This document shows, in pieces, positions 1 through 9,922 of a DNA stretch of 64,000 bases (positions are counted from its first letter, which is position 1; each line of letters opens with the position of its first letter). The notes under the pieces were generated by a model, which saw only the letters and a list, made by a program, of their open reading frames with translations, did no database searches and was not told the origin of the DNA. The stretch comes from Meira nashicola (Eukaryota > Basidiomycota > Exobasidiomycetes > Exobasidiales > Brachybasidiaceae), in assembly GCA_001600355.1 (NCBI GenBank), contig BCJU01000001.1, positions 6,076,013 through 6,140,012 on the forward strand, in the 5' to 3' direction. The translations under genes were made by a program, and so were the position numbers.

Positions 1-35
1 CGAACAAAGCGCTAATAGCGCAAGCACAAGCTTGT

Positions 36-1139
36 ATGCCAGGTAGTAGTCGTAAGAGCATAAGGTTGCTAAGTGCACGTATGGCAAGTGCTTCTTTACT
101 TCCTTCTACTTCGTTCGCAAAGTCAAACAACATTCAATTTATTCATACATCATCTTCAACCAATGCAACTCCTTCTACTTCTTCTGTCTCTACTGATTCA
201 TCGCCTATAGTAGAATCACATACACCAGCACCGATTGCAAGATGGACACCCGCTTCAAGACGTGTTGGTTTGATTGCTAAAAAAGTTGGAATGACGACAT
301 TTTTTGCACCTGATGGAAGAAGGTTATCGGCTACCGTTTTACAAATTTCTTCCAATCAAATCTCTGCACAAATCGGCTTCAGTGTGCCTGAAAGCACACC
401 AAACGGTGAACCTATCAGTCCACGCAAAGTTGCCTCTCGAATGGCTTATACTGCCCTACAAGTTGCCGCAACAGATTCTTATAGCAACCGCGGAATCTCA
501 AAAGCCGAGCGTGGTCATTTACAAAGAGCAGGTATTAAAACAGATAAAAAAATCTTGCACGAGTTCAAAGTGACAAAAGATGCTATTGTTCCTTTAGGCA
601 CCAAGTTATCTGCTGCACACTTTGTACCCGGACAAACAGTTGATGCTCAATCCAAAACGAGAGGAAAAGGTTTCCAAGGTGTTATGAAACGTCATGGATT
701 CCGCGGTTTACGTGCATCCCATGGTACCTCTTTGGCACACAGATCACATGGTTCAACCGGTCAAAATCAAGATCCTGGTCGTGTTTTTCCCGGTAAGAAG
801 ATGGCAGGTAGAATGGGAGGAAGATTGAGTACAAAACAAAATTTGGAAGTATTGCGAATCGATACAGTGAATGATTTGGTGATCGTACAAGGTAATGTTC
901 CTGGACCTGAAGGTGGACATGTATTTTTGAGTGATGCCAAGAAGGCTTTGGTCGCTCGTGCTTCTAATGCTTTCCGATCAGGAAAGTTGCCTGATCATAA
1001 AGGCATGGCCACTGGGAATGAGGGAGCAGATGCTTACCTTCCCGAAGGCGTTTCAGATTTGCCCTTCCCAGCAGGTACACACACTATGGCCAAAAGTCTT
1101 CCTCAAATTATCGAAGTAGGTCCCAAAGAAAGCTCTTGA
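36..1139 (+). CDS. Mitochondrial large-subunit ribosomal protein uL3m
   Basis: Protein of the mitochondrial ribosome large subunit (bacterial L3 family; yeast MRPL9). Residues about 1-50 are rich in Ser, Arg and Ala with few acids, as in a mitochondrial presequence. The L3 fold begins at GLIAKKVGMTTFF (about residue 78). The diagnostic core is GKGFQGVMKRHGFRG, then SHGSTGQNQDPGRVFPGKKM and GRMGG (about residues 208-268). At 367 aa it is full length for a fungal uL3m. The frame is open upstream to the window edge, so the start may lie outside; a second Met at 81 would also leave a plausible presequence. It converges on the methyltransferase gene at 1225. Confidence 0.93.
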   Translation: MPGSSRKSIRLLSARMASASLLPSTSFAKSNNIQFIHTSSSTNATPSTSSVSTDSSPIVESHTPAPIARWTPASRRVGLIAKKVGMTTFFAPDGRRLSATVLQISSNQISAQIGFSVPESTPNGEPISPRKVASRMAYTALQVAATDSYSNRGISKAERGHLQRAGIKTDKKILHEFKVTKDAIVPLGTKLSAAHFVPGQTVDAQSKTRGKGFQGVMKRHGFRGLRASHGTSLAHRSHGSTGQNQDPGRVFPGKKMAGRMGGRLSTKQNLEVLRIDTVNDLVIVQGNVPGPEGGHVFLSDAKKALVARASNAFRSGKLPDHKGMATGNEGADAYLPEGVSDLPFPAGTHTMAKSLPQIIEVGPKESS

Positions 1140-1224
1140 TTATTCCCATAGAGATTCAATTCATCTGTAAAAGTAGTATACAATGTATGTCTTTTGTCTA
1201 TTATCTGTGTGTGATATTTAGTTC

Positions 1225-2091
1225 TCACTTTTTCTGTACTCGATAAAGATGCGTACCTTGTCTATTATATTGCTTGGTTCGCTCTGGATCGTCATCTTGA
1301 ATGTCAATAAAGGTGAAATGCTTTCGCAGCATTTTAAAGAATCTCTTGTCGGCTTTCCTGCGTTGTTGATAGCAGAACAATATTTCCGTTTCAGGTGTAC
1401 TCATGTCTACCATTGTGTCCACAAGAGTTTGAAAAGCAATTTCTAGATAAACGCAATCTGCCAAAAGTAGAACGTCGGGATGTTTGGGAATGTTTTGCGG
1501 AACAGGTTCTCCCCAATTGAGTTCCGCAACGATACAACGATCACGTAAAGATGGATTCAAGTCTAAATTTTGTGCCATCAATTTCATCATTGGAATTTGA
1601 TCTGTTATCCAAACTTTTTCTAAATCTCCTAATTGAGCTGCTAATAATCCTACTAGTCCTGTACCTGCTCCTAATTCAACAGCATTTTTACCTTTCCATT
1701 CTCCGTTCGTACGCTTTGATGCAATATATTGGCCCAACACTTCAGCTGCCGGCCAAATCTTTCCACCACAACCGGTTGTCACATCTAATGCCAAAGCTAC
1801 GTCAAAGTAGTCGTCTCCTATTCCATTTTGGGAATGTTGGGAGTCATCTTCTTTTACTGTACCTTGATGTCCACTCGAGATTATAATTGGAGTCTTGGAA
1901 GGATTTTTGTAATATCGTACGATGGCACGCTCATCAATTATACTTGGTAATTGTTGTGGTACTAATCCATCTTCTTTCATTTGTACATTATCTTGTTCAC
2001 CATTATCGCTTTGATCATCTCCTTGTCTCATAAATGCATCGAATGGGTTCAAATCTGGCGTGAGAGATCGCCTTCCATTTGCATCTGGCAT
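1225..2091 (-). CDS. EFM6-like protein-lysine N-methyltransferase
   Basis: SAM-dependent class I methyltransferase of the METTL21/Methyltransf_16 family, which modifies lysines of proteins; the closest recognised type is fungal EFM6, which acts on elongation factor 1A. The SAM-binding motif VELGAGTGLVGLLAAQLG lies near residue 138, followed by the acidic motif ITD. The family catalytic-region motif DCVYLEIAF lies near residue 212, and ILFCYQQRRKADKRFF near 237 fits the family. The first 70 residues are acidic and low in complexity. 288 aa is within family range. The exact substrate is inference; family membership is firm. Confidence 0.82.
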   Translation of the reverse strand: MPDANGRRSLTPDLNPFDAFMRQGDDQSDNGEQDNVQMKEDGLVPQQLPSIIDERAIVRYYKNPSKTPIIISSGHQGTVKEDDSQHSQNGIGDDYFDVALALDVTTGCGGKIWPAAEVLGQYIASKRTNGEWKGKNAVELGAGTGLVGLLAAQLGDLEKVWITDQIPMMKLMAQNLDLNPSLRDRCIVAELNWGEPVPQNIPKHPDVLLLADCVYLEIAFQTLVDTMVDMSTPETEILFCYQQRRKADKRFFKMLRKHFTFIDIQDDDPERTKQYNRQGTHLYRVQKK

Positions 2092-2300
2092 CTTGCTCTT
2101 GTTGGTTGTTCTGATGAGAAGAAAAGTGTTTTGGGGAAGAAATGAAACACGGAGATAAAGCGCGAAAGAAAATAGGCGCTAGAACAACTTGCATGCATTT
2201 ATTCTTGGGATAGTGCATTAGATCTTCTCTCTTTGGATTGTTCTCCGGATGTACACATTTTACTCACTGCCATCAGCGTGTGTACGAGTGGAGAAAGGAC

Positions 2301-3200
2301 ATGTCAGACAGGAAGAGGTCTTCTTCGGTAATGGCAGAAGGAGGACATGCATCTTCATTAAAGAGCGGACGAAATGATGCTTCCAATCCAAGTTCGGATC
2401 CTTCTTCACAAGGTCAACCAGCAAGACGAACAAGACGATTAGATTTAGATACGTCAAAACGTGGAAATCGAATGTTTGGTTTGTTAAATTCAACATTGAC
2501 AAAAGCAAAAGAAGATAACGAAAAGAGAAATAAAGGAGAAGCAGGACGTAAGCGAGCAGAAGTTGAAGCTCGTCTTCAACAAAAATTACAAGATGAAAAG
2601 CGATCAGAAGAATTAAGTAAAAGATTGAAACCACTTGTAAGACAATTATATGACATTGCAATCGAAATTGAATCAAAAGAATCAGCAATACGACTACGAA
2701 AAGCACAGAAAAGAAGATTAGCAAGCTTTTTGATCACGACTAGCGAATTGAGCACATATGATGGAAAGATTGCAAAAGAAACTTCGATTGATGGAAAAGT
2801 TCTTGCTCCAGATGTAGCCCTTGTATTTGCGCCAATCGGTCCTAGACATCCACAAAATCTTATGAGACCAGATTCTCATCCAATATATTTCTTACCGAAA
2901 AAGAATTTGACCACACAAGATGATCGTTTAGATGAACAGGAAGATCGAGTTGATGATGAGATCGATGAGGCTGACGAAGCTTGGCGATCTGAAAAAGAAA
3001 AGTTACAAAATAATGTGCTTACGCTCAAAGAAGAGATTCTCTCAATCAAATCAGAGATGGACAGAATCGAAGCAGGAGAAGTAGGAGGTTCTGCAACTGG
3101 CAAAAATGACAAAGTAGATACAGAGATGCAAGAAGCAAAAGTGACAGTAAAGGAAGAAGATAAGATGATGGAAGATAAGAAAGATATCCATACCCAATAA
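2301..3200 (+). CDS. Pinin/SDK/MemA-domain protein
   Basis: Likely nuclear protein of the pinin family, linked to the spliceosome and exon-junction complex in other eukaryotes. The pinin/SDK/MemA domain is visible as RNRMFGLLNSTLTKAKEDNE followed by a long charged helix with AEVEARLQQKLQDEKRSEEL (about residues 55-105). The block HPIYFLPKKNLTTQDDRLDEQ, which precedes an acidic helix, is the usual C-terminal part of fungal members. The open frame extends to 2238, but the Met at 2301 (MSDRKRSSS) is preferred because the 21 residues before it look like leader sequence. The C-terminal 60 residues are a Lys/Glu coiled coil. It converges on THI6. Confidence 0.8.
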   Translation: MSDRKRSSSVMAEGGHASSLKSGRNDASNPSSDPSSQGQPARRTRRLDLDTSKRGNRMFGLLNSTLTKAKEDNEKRNKGEAGRKRAEVEARLQQKLQDEKRSEELSKRLKPLVRQLYDIAIEIESKESAIRLRKAQKRRLASFLITTSELSTYDGKIAKETSIDGKVLAPDVALVFAPIGPRHPQNLMRPDSHPIYFLPKKNLTTQDDRLDEQEDRVDDEIDEADEAWRSEKEKLQNNVLTLKEEILSIKSEMDRIEAGEVGGSATGKNDKVDTEMQEAKVTVKEEDKMMEDKKDIHTQ

Positions 3201-3263
3201 CACCAAGAAGCAGTCTATTAATGTATTGTATAGCACGAAAGATTTTGTACATCATGTAATATA

Positions 3264-4934
3264 TCAAATGAATTCAAATTTGGCCCGTTGAACGACATTT
3301 TCTGGAGTGATTGTCGATAATTCGTCGATCAAAGCAGGAATGAATGTACCAGGACCTTTAACTTCTGGTCTTTCTGCTGCAAGTTCGGAAGCGATATTCA
3401 TTGAAAGAACTCCCATAAGAGCACCAATGAAAAGCATATTGCTATCCGAATTCACCATAAAGCTTCCCAAATGTTTTGTAGGTATATTGTTGGCTTTTGT
3501 GAAATTGCAAGCAGCTGCCATACTTGCTGCAATCACAACACCCAATGCACAACCGCTACCTGTAATTCTACCCAAGAGTTCATGACCGTTTGAAACTTTA
3601 ACAGTAAACTTGCCATTACTCAAATAATCCTCTTTTCCCGTCATCAAGACAAGACATCTTTCTTTTGATGCTAAAGATGCAACAAGATTTATCGGATCTT
3701 TCAATTTACCACTTCCACTGTCTACTCCTCTTGATTGAACTTCTTGTAAACCTGCAATCGAACTCAATTCGGCTGCGTTTCCTTTGAGTAAGGTGATTTG
3801 TGTATGATTCATAATCTCTTCTACCACCTCTTTGCGAAATGAAGATGCTCCAACTCCAACAGGATCCAACACGACTGGCTTTCCACCTCTATTAGCAGCA
3901 CTTCCAACAGCACGCATTCCTCTTCTTGCCTCTTCACCAATCGTACCAATATTCAATACAACTGCTCCAGTCACTCTACCCAAATCATCTGCTTCTGCTT
4001 CTTGATGGCTCATGATTGGACTTGAACTGAATGCTAATGCAATATTAGCAGAAAGAGTTGATGAAACATGAGAAGTGAGTGTTTGAATGAGTGGAGGTCC
4101 ACTGTCGCCTGCTCTATGGAAACGTAATAGTTCAGCGACTTTCTTGATTGTCAATTCATCTTTAGTACCTCTGACATCATAAGTAGACGTAAAAGCGGGA
4201 GAGTCTGGAGAAAGATCTTGAGTGTGAGAAGAAGAAGCTCGCTTGAACGACTTGACAATCTTTGCTAAATTTGAAGCGGGGACAGAAGGTGTTTTATGAG
4301 CTACTATTGCACTGATCACTGCTATTCCATCAGGTGAATTATCGTTCCCTGATGCACCAAACAATGTGCGACCAGCTGTGTTTTCGTTCAAGCCTCCAAT
4401 CAATACGCAAGGTAATCTCTTGTCTCCACTTGAGAGAGCATTTACAATTTGACGTGCACCTCTGGGACCGAGAACATCTTTTTCCTGAATTCCTGCTTTA
4501 CTCTTTGTTCCGTAAACTGGTCCAACTCCAACATAATCTGCTACACCAAGTTTAAGTGCACTTTTCGCTTGTTCAACATTATGAACAGACAAACCCAAAA
4601 GTCTTTTCGGTCCAAGTAATTGTCTTGCTTGTTGAACGGGTACGTCTGTTTGTCCGATGTGTAAACCAACTCTATCCGGTAAAGCTAAAGCGACTGAAAG
4701 ATTGTCATTTATTAACATAGGTACCTTGTACTTATCACAAATAGCTAAACTCTTTTCTGCAATCTTGAGAAAATCACCTGAATCAACATTCTTTTCCCTT
4801 AATTGCACAACGGTAACATGTCCATCTTTGAGACTTTCTTCTAAAGAATCATAATAATCTTTGCCTGGTGGTAAAAGTTCTCTTCCTGTTACCAGATAGA
4901 GCGAATAATCTATGTCTTCCTTTTTCAGCGTCAT
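3264..4934 (-). CDS. THI6: Bifunctional thiamine-phosphate synthase / hydroxyethylthiazole kinase
   Basis: Fused enzyme of thiamine synthesis. The N-terminal half (about 1-235) is a ThiE-type TMP synthase: YLVTGRELLPPG, VTVVQLREKN, VGLHIGQTDVP, GLSVHNVEQA and the phosphate-binding VLIGGLNENT. The C-terminal half (about 255-556) is a ThiM-type kinase: VVLDPVGVGASSFR, TLLKGNAAEL, LVLMTGKEDYL and GRITGSGCALG, whose GSGC holds the active-site Cys. The domain order matches yeast THI6, and 556 aa is close to its length. No intron is needed. No thiamine riboswitch is apparent in the short upstream region. A small ORF on the same strand ends 5 nt before its ATG. Confidence 0.96.
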   Translation of the reverse strand: MTLKKEDIDYSLYLVTGRELLPPGKDYYDSLEESLKDGHVTVVQLREKNVDSGDFLKIAEKSLAICDKYKVPMLINDNLSVALALPDRVGLHIGQTDVPVQQARQLLGPKRLLGLSVHNVEQAKSALKLGVADYVGVGPVYGTKSKAGIQEKDVLGPRGARQIVNALSSGDKRLPCVLIGGLNENTAGRTLFGASGNDNSPDGIAVISAIVAHKTPSVPASNLAKIVKSFKRASSSHTQDLSPDSPAFTSTYDVRGTKDELTIKKVAELLRFHRAGDSGPPLIQTLTSHVSSTLSANIALAFSSSPIMSHQEAEADDLGRVTGAVVLNIGTIGEEARRGMRAVGSAANRGGKPVVLDPVGVGASSFRKEVVEEIMNHTQITLLKGNAAELSSIAGLQEVQSRGVDSGSGKLKDPINLVASLASKERCLVLMTGKEDYLSNGKFTVKVSNGHELLGRITGSGCALGVVIAASMAAACNFTKANNIPTKHLGSFMVNSDSNMLFIGALMGVLSMNIASELAAERPEVKGPGTFIPALIDELSTITPENVVQRAKFEFI

Positions 4935-4938
4935 TGTC

Positions 4939-5337
4939 TTAAATCTGTGTGGAAGAGTAAAAGAGAAAAAAAAATGATTGGTAAGTTTGCATGCAGAAGG
5001 TTTGGAATTTTTGTAAATGTATGCACTGCACAGACGTTTTAGCGGATTTCTCTCCTACTTTTTGGCGTTTTATATCCTTTCTTGTTGTGTCTTTCTGTTC
5101 TTTATCTTTTTTATCTGGAATCAACGATCGAAGATAATCTCGATCTTTCGGACTGATACCTCTACATTCTACTGAATGCTCCCACAATGAGATAAAGCAA
5201 TGTTGAAACTGCTCATCTGAGTGTTCATTAGGTAACTCAGTGGGATATGTCAAAATTATGTTGCAAAATTTGCATTCTATCTCTTCTAGTTCGAATTTCC
5301 AAAATAAGAGGATAACTTCTTTCTCTTTTAAAGCCAT
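4939..5337 (-). CDS. Small hypothetical protein with a possible CxxC...HxxxC zinc site
   Basis: Not recognised. The first half of this 132-aa frame looks coding, with a CKFC pair near residue 22 followed about 30 residues later by HSVEC, a spacing that could bind one zinc ion. A Lys-rich stretch follows (DKKDKEQKDTTRKDIKRQK). The last 30 residues are Phe/Gln/Ser-rich and resemble translated leader DNA, so the true 3' end may differ, for example by splicing near 5057. It lies head-to-tail in front of THI6 and overlaps its promoter. It may also not be a gene. Confidence 0.33.
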   Translation of the reverse strand: MALKEKEVILLFWKFELEEIECKFCNIILTYPTELPNEHSDEQFQHCFISLWEHSVECRGISPKDRDYLRSLIPDKKDKEQKDTTRKDIKRQKVGEKSAKTSVQCIHLQKFQTFCMQTYQSFFFLFYSSTQI

Positions 5338-5801
5338 TGCCGCTCGTACTATTGCTCTTTCTTACATTCTAATCGTTCAAAGAGCTTGTCAAAAGATCGA
5401 AGATTTTAATATTATAAATGTTGAATGTTACAAAATAGATTTGCGAGATATTAACATTTTTCATATCTTCAAATTCTTCTCCAAAACTGAGCAGCTTACA
5501 TGTCTCCTAGAGAATTTATTAAAACGAGGGCTGAGGTTCGACGGCGACTGAGTTTTAATGAAATGGTGATCAAATTCGACCCCGCCATAAATAAGAGTAC
5601 CCTTTCTGTTAATTTTTACAGCGCCGGCGCGTTTTCCGGATTTATGATTAGGCTGCTTAACAAAACATTTTTTTTTTCAAAGACTTTCCAGAAATAAATG
5701 CTAAACACGCACATTTAATTGGTTGCCAAGGGTAAACTGCATCGAATAACAAAATGTCATATCATTCACTCCACCTTCTTTTATACCTTTTCGTAAAAAT
5801 C
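5338..5801. other. Intergenic region upstream of Pelota
   Basis: AT-rich and without a convincing gene. Short open frames of 60-100 codons occur on the + strand but have no recognisable domain, signal peptide or consistent codon use. A poly-T run lies near 5670. It probably holds the promoter of the Pelota gene. Confidence 0.5.
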
Positions 5802-7121
5802 ATGAAGATCACATCCAAACATATAGAAAGGGATGGATCAGGAAGTGTATCACTTGTTCCAGAAGAAGATGAAGATTTATATCATATTTATAATTTACTC
5901 GATATTGGAGATCAAGTTAGAGCACCTGCAGTACGAAATGTAAAATCAGAATCAAGTACAGGATCGATAGAATCACATAGAGTTAGAGTAACTTTAACTA
6001 TTCAAGTCACAAAGACTTACTTTGATAGCACTGGCTCATCAGCACCACCCGATCCAACAGCTATCGGCGGAGCAAATGCAAGTGGCACACCAGCAGAAGG
6101 AGAAGGTTCAATAGCAGGTGCATTGGGAGGAGGTAGTGGTGGTGAAGGGGCTACCATGCAGGTTTCAGGAAGGGTAGTATCCGAGAATAAACATGTCAAA
6201 ATGGGCGCTTTTCATACTTTGGATTTAGAGGTTCATCGGCAATTGACAATCATCAAAGAAAGTTGGGATAGCATACATTTGGAAAGGTTGAGTGATAGCA
6301 GTGATGTTGGACAAAGAGCAGAAGTAGGTGCCATTATTCTGGGAGAAGGTACAGCAGCTGTTTGTTTGCTAACAGAACATATGACAGTCGTAAGACAACG
6401 AATAGAAGTACCTATGCCTAGGAAACACAAATCACTTCCCTCATCCTCAAGTAGCGATAAAGCCCATACCCGTTTCCTTTCGCTAGTATATGAAGCAGTA
6501 CTCAAATTGGTAGGATTACCAGCTTTACGTCTCATTATTCTAGCGAGTGCCGGATTCACAAGAGACACAGTTTTCGAATACTTATTCTCAGAAGGAGTAA
6601 AGCGAGGTGAAAAACTTTTGACAGGTAGTGAAGCAAAACGAAAGTTCTTACGAATTCACGTCAGCAGTCCACATGTTCATAGTTTGATGGAAGTTCTCAA
6701 AAGTCCAGAAGTAAGTTCGCAGCTGAAAGATACCAAGTTTGCGCGAGAAGGTCAAATGTTGGACAAATTTCAAAGAATGTTGGCTTCTGATGAATTACGG
6801 GCATGGTATGGTGAATCTCATGTGATGATGGCAGCCGCACGTGGAGCAATTGGATCTTTACTCATCTCTGATGGCTTATTCAGAGCAAGTGATCCTGTAC
6901 GCCGAAAACATTTCGTTCAATTAGTCGAAGATGTTCGATCGCAAGGAGGTGAAGTGAGCATCTTTAGTGGAATGCACGAAACAGGTCGTCAATTGAACGG
7001 GCTGACGGGAATTGCTGCTATCTTGCGATATCCCTTGGATATTGAAACAGCCGAAGAAGAGGAACGAGAAGAGCAAGAAAAATTGAAAGCGCAAGCTGAA
7101 GCCAATAAACAATCCGCATAG
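5802..7121 (+). CDS. DOM34: Pelota/Dom34 ribosome-rescue factor
   Basis: eRF1-related factor that with Hbs1 splits stalled ribosomes in no-go and non-stop decay. The true start is taken as MKITSKHIERDGSGS at 5802, which is the family N-terminus; the frame opens 16 codons earlier. The three eRF1-type domains run at about 1-155, 160-290 and 295-430. The central domain lacks the GGQ tripeptide, as expected for Pelota. The C-terminal domain ends with GGEVSIFSGMHETGRQLNGL and ILRYPLDIE. Unusually, the N-terminal Sm-like domain holds a Gly/Ala/Ser/Pro-rich insert of about 40 residues near residues 70-115 (see findings). No intron is seen. Confidence 0.94.
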   Translation: MKITSKHIERDGSGSVSLVPEEDEDLYHIYNLLDIGDQVRAPAVRNVKSESSTGSIESHRVRVTLTIQVTKTYFDSTGSSAPPDPTAIGGANASGTPAEGEGSIAGALGGGSGGEGATMQVSGRVVSENKHVKMGAFHTLDLEVHRQLTIIKESWDSIHLERLSDSSDVGQRAEVGAIILGEGTAAVCLLTEHMTVVRQRIEVPMPRKHKSLPSSSSSDKAHTRFLSLVYEAVLKLVGLPALRLIILASAGFTRDTVFEYLFSEGVKRGEKLLTGSEAKRKFLRIHVSSPHVHSLMEVLKSPEVSSQLKDTKFAREGQMLDKFQRMLASDELRAWYGESHVMMAAARGAIGSLLISDGLFRASDPVRRKHFVQLVEDVRSQGGEVSIFSGMHETGRQLNGLTGIAAILRYPLDIETAEEEEREEQEKLKAQAEANKQSA

Positions 7122-7254
7122 ATACGACATAGAATCGCTTCATATTCATATCCGCTAATCATAGAATGCTGTATACCATGCTTCGAATACCATAAGATGT
7201 CGTGTGTGTAATGATGTATTCCATCTACTTTGATACAATTATGTCTGACTGCTT

Positions 7255-7743
7255 TTATTCCTCATCATCATATCCAGTCACTTCTTCTCTTGCCCGGTTT
7301 GGTACTGTATGAAAAAAGGGTATGCAAATGATTAGCCTATGCTCCAGCATTCCCTGCCTCTTTCAAAAAAAGGCTTGCATTACTCACGAGGAAATGTGGA
7401 AGGAATTCTCTCTGTTGGTACCCATCCGAAGCTTCGACGAACTGGAGGTACTGCAACGACGGCGACAGGTCCTATTTTGATGGTAAAATGAAAGATGATG
7501 AAGATTAGCATTTAGTAGATCATGTTCACCATATAGTTACTGTATACACACCAATAGCTCCAATTATGATGGCAAAGAAGATTGTTGGGTTCTCGTGAGC
7601 TTGACGTTGCTGTGAGACAGAGAGGAGGAGGAATGGGGATATGATGTTAGTTAGAATGTCGTACTGTCTTTGATCGATAACTGCACTAGAAGACATACCA
7701 AGTATCTGAACGTCGATCTGAACGGATTTCCTATTGCCGACAT
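7255..7743 (-). CDS. NADH:ubiquinone oxidoreductase 9.5 kDa subunit (spliced)
   Basis: Small accessory subunit of mitochondrial complex I. The gene has four exons: 7743-7699, 7609-7552, 7471-7388 and 7304-7255, giving 78 aa. All introns are GT-AG (donors GTATGT, GTGTGT, GTGAGT; acceptors CAG, TAG, CAG) and the phases join cleanly. The product reads MSAIGNPFRSTFRYL, then HENPTIFFAIIIGAIGGPV as a membrane helix, then VAVPPVRRSFGW and a C-terminal VTGYDDEE. The VPPVRR block and the GYDD tail match the fungal 9.5 kDa subunit known from Neurospora. It runs divergently from TRM5. Its presence implies a working complex I. Confidence 0.88.
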
Positions 7744-7935
7744 GTTGCTATGTGTAAATCTAAGTCGATCCTGATCAAGAAATAGATAAAAAGGATGATG
7801 GCAATGAAGCGCGATGGAGGATAGATTCAACACTAGCTAACTTGTGTGAAGCGCCAATCAGCATTCAAGCTTCTCAAATGAACTTCAATCACCCTGTTAC
7901 ATAGTCTACACACTGGCTGAGAGTATTGGCGCGTT

Positions 7936-9837
7936 TTGCTTGATATTCTAGCCAGAACTTCTCGGACGCTTAACACTCACTCACTCAACCCCAGAACACG
8001 TGAAGATAAGATTTTGGAAAAAAAGTTACCAATGAATAAGAAGAATGATGTTTACCGACTTGCTTTTACAACTTATACATCTACGACTGTTCGCTGGACA
8101 ATTTGCATGCTTCGACGCATTGGCATATACGGTAGTAGAGTAGGACCGGCAGTGCGAATGATGAGCTCAACGGGGATGGCTAGCTCTACTGCAGTAACAG
8201 CTACAGCAGAAGGAAGTGGAGCGTCAGCACGAGCACCAAGACCACTGCGAAGGACGCCAACATCACCATACCCTTTAAAACAACTCCATCCATCTAGTTC
8301 GATACCCAGATTACCGCTTATATCACCTGAAACAGAAGAAGCAAAACAATATGCGGAAAACAGCAGAGATGGAAGCATATTACAGCAAGCTAAAAAGTCG
8401 TTTGAACAAGTCAGACCTGTTCTAGCAATCAATGTTCCTGCTAAACAAACATCTTCTTTTCAAAATCATTCAGCATTGAAGCAGAATATTCTAAGAATAT
8501 CAAGGCTTAAACCTCTTAAATCTGATCCAAATAATCTAGAACAAAGAATATTGCTTCTAAATGTAGAGAAACTAGAGGACTTGTCTAAAGAAGGACAAGA
8601 GCTACTAAGATCTGCTGAAGCGGAAGGAACATTGAGCATCACATCAGATGAAGTAAGAGCAGATTATGAATATTGGAATGCAGATGATGTACTCGCTTCT
8701 CTGCTTCCGGAAGGACTACCAGAAGGAACACCTACAGCATTTACCACAACAGGTCATATCGCTCACGTTAATTTGAGAGATGAATACGCTCCATACAAAT
8801 TTGTGATCGGTCAGGTGATTTTAGACAAAAATGCAGCAATTCGAACAGTCGTTAATAAACTCGATACGATCGATAATGAGTTCAGATTTTTCAAGATGGA
8901 GAGATTAGCAGGTGATGATGATTACATGGTCACTCTTTCAGAAAGTGGCTGTTCATTCACATTCGACTTTCGAACAGTATATTGGAACTCAAGATTGCAT
9001 ACTGAGCATGCCAGATTGTTGGAAAATTTCAAACCATTCGAGGTGATTAGCGATGTGATGGCCGGAGTTGGCCCTTTTGCCGTACCTGCAGCAAAACGAG
9101 GATGTCATGTTTTGGCAAATGATTTGAATCCTGCAAGTTATGAATCGATGTTGGTCAATCAGGTGAAAAATAGGGTAGGAGAGCGATTGATGCCTTTCTG
9201 TGAGGACGGACGTGCGTTTATACAAAACAGCATCAATCTTTGCTGGGAGAAGCCTTTTGAAGGAACGCCAATCTCGGAATTGGATCGAAAGTCTGTTTTG
9301 AGCAGTACGACTTCCAAGCAGCGAGCGAAGAAGGAGCATGCACGATTGAATCTCATCGAGTCTATTTCTGAATCAGCTACTATGCAACGTGGTCCGGAAA
9401 GACGATTAATTGATCATTTTGTCATGAACCTACCTGCAACTGCTATTGAATTTTTAGACGCTTTTCGAGGTGCGTACAAAGGAATCGCTGGAGAAGAGCT
9501 AGAACAAGAACTTCAAAGGCGTATAGAAACACAAGGAAAAGAGACAGTCTTTCCCATGGTGCACGTACACTGTTTCACAAAAGATCTCGAAGAGCCGTAT
9601 CAAGATATATGCAAACGTGCGAATAAAGCTCTGGGAATACCTGAAGACTCACCTCATCGTCTCGTCCCACCTGCCAAACAGGAGAACGGCGATGAAAACA
9701 CTGCAATGCAAACTCTATCATTAGCTCCCAGCACTTCCGATGTAAGCTTACATTTGGTTCGCTCCGTTGCTCCGAACAAGGACATGTACTGCTTATCGTT
9801 CCGACTCACTCGAGCAATCCTCTTCGATACCATCTGA
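7936..9837 (+). CDS. TRM5: tRNA (guanine-37-N1)-methyltransferase
   Basis: Makes m1G37 next to the anticodon in cytosolic and mitochondrial tRNAs. The TRM5 signature GHIAHVNLRDEYAPYKFVIG lies near residue 275, VNKLDTIDNEFRFF near 310, and SFTFDFRTVYWNSRLHTEH near 340. The SAM motif DVMAGVGPFAVPAAKRG is near 371 and the catalytic NLPATAIEFLDAF near 498. A Ser/Arg/Thr-rich N-terminus of about 80 residues, with further Met codons at 8032 and 8107, suggests a mitochondrial presequence and perhaps two start sites, as known in yeast. 633 aa is longer than yeast Trm5 (499) because of that extension and an internal spacer. Intronless. Confidence 0.95.
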   Translation: MLDILARTSRTLNTHSLNPRTREDKILEKKLPMNKKNDVYRLAFTTYTSTTVRWTICMLRRIGIYGSRVGPAVRMMSSTGMASSTAVTATAEGSGASARAPRPLRRTPTSPYPLKQLHPSSSIPRLPLISPETEEAKQYAENSRDGSILQQAKKSFEQVRPVLAINVPAKQTSSFQNHSALKQNILRISRLKPLKSDPNNLEQRILLLNVEKLEDLSKEGQELLRSAEAEGTLSITSDEVRADYEYWNADDVLASLLPEGLPEGTPTAFTTTGHIAHVNLRDEYAPYKFVIGQVILDKNAAIRTVVNKLDTIDNEFRFFKMERLAGDDDYMVTLSESGCSFTFDFRTVYWNSRLHTEHARLLENFKPFEVISDVMAGVGPFAVPAAKRGCHVLANDLNPASYESMLVNQVKNRVGERLMPFCEDGRAFIQNSINLCWEKPFEGTPISELDRKSVLSSTTSKQRAKKEHARLNLIESISESATMQRGPERRLIDHFVMNLPATAIEFLDAFRGAYKGIAGEELEQELQRRIETQGKETVFPMVHVHCFTKDLEEPYQDICKRANKALGIPEDSPHRLVPPAKQENGDENTAMQTLSLAPSTSDVSLHLVRSVAPNKDMYCLSFRLTRAILFDTI

Positions 9838-9922
9838 AAGCATGTAATAATATCTGTATTCCTTTGCAATTATAATAGCAATGTACTTTAAAAGTCTGAT
9901 ATCTGTCAAAGCGTGTGTACCC

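Noticed and set aside
2260..2724. 154-codon hydrophobic minus-strand frame
   Set aside because: Antisense to the pinin gene; the Leu/Val run is the mirror of its Lys/Glu/Asn-rich codons.
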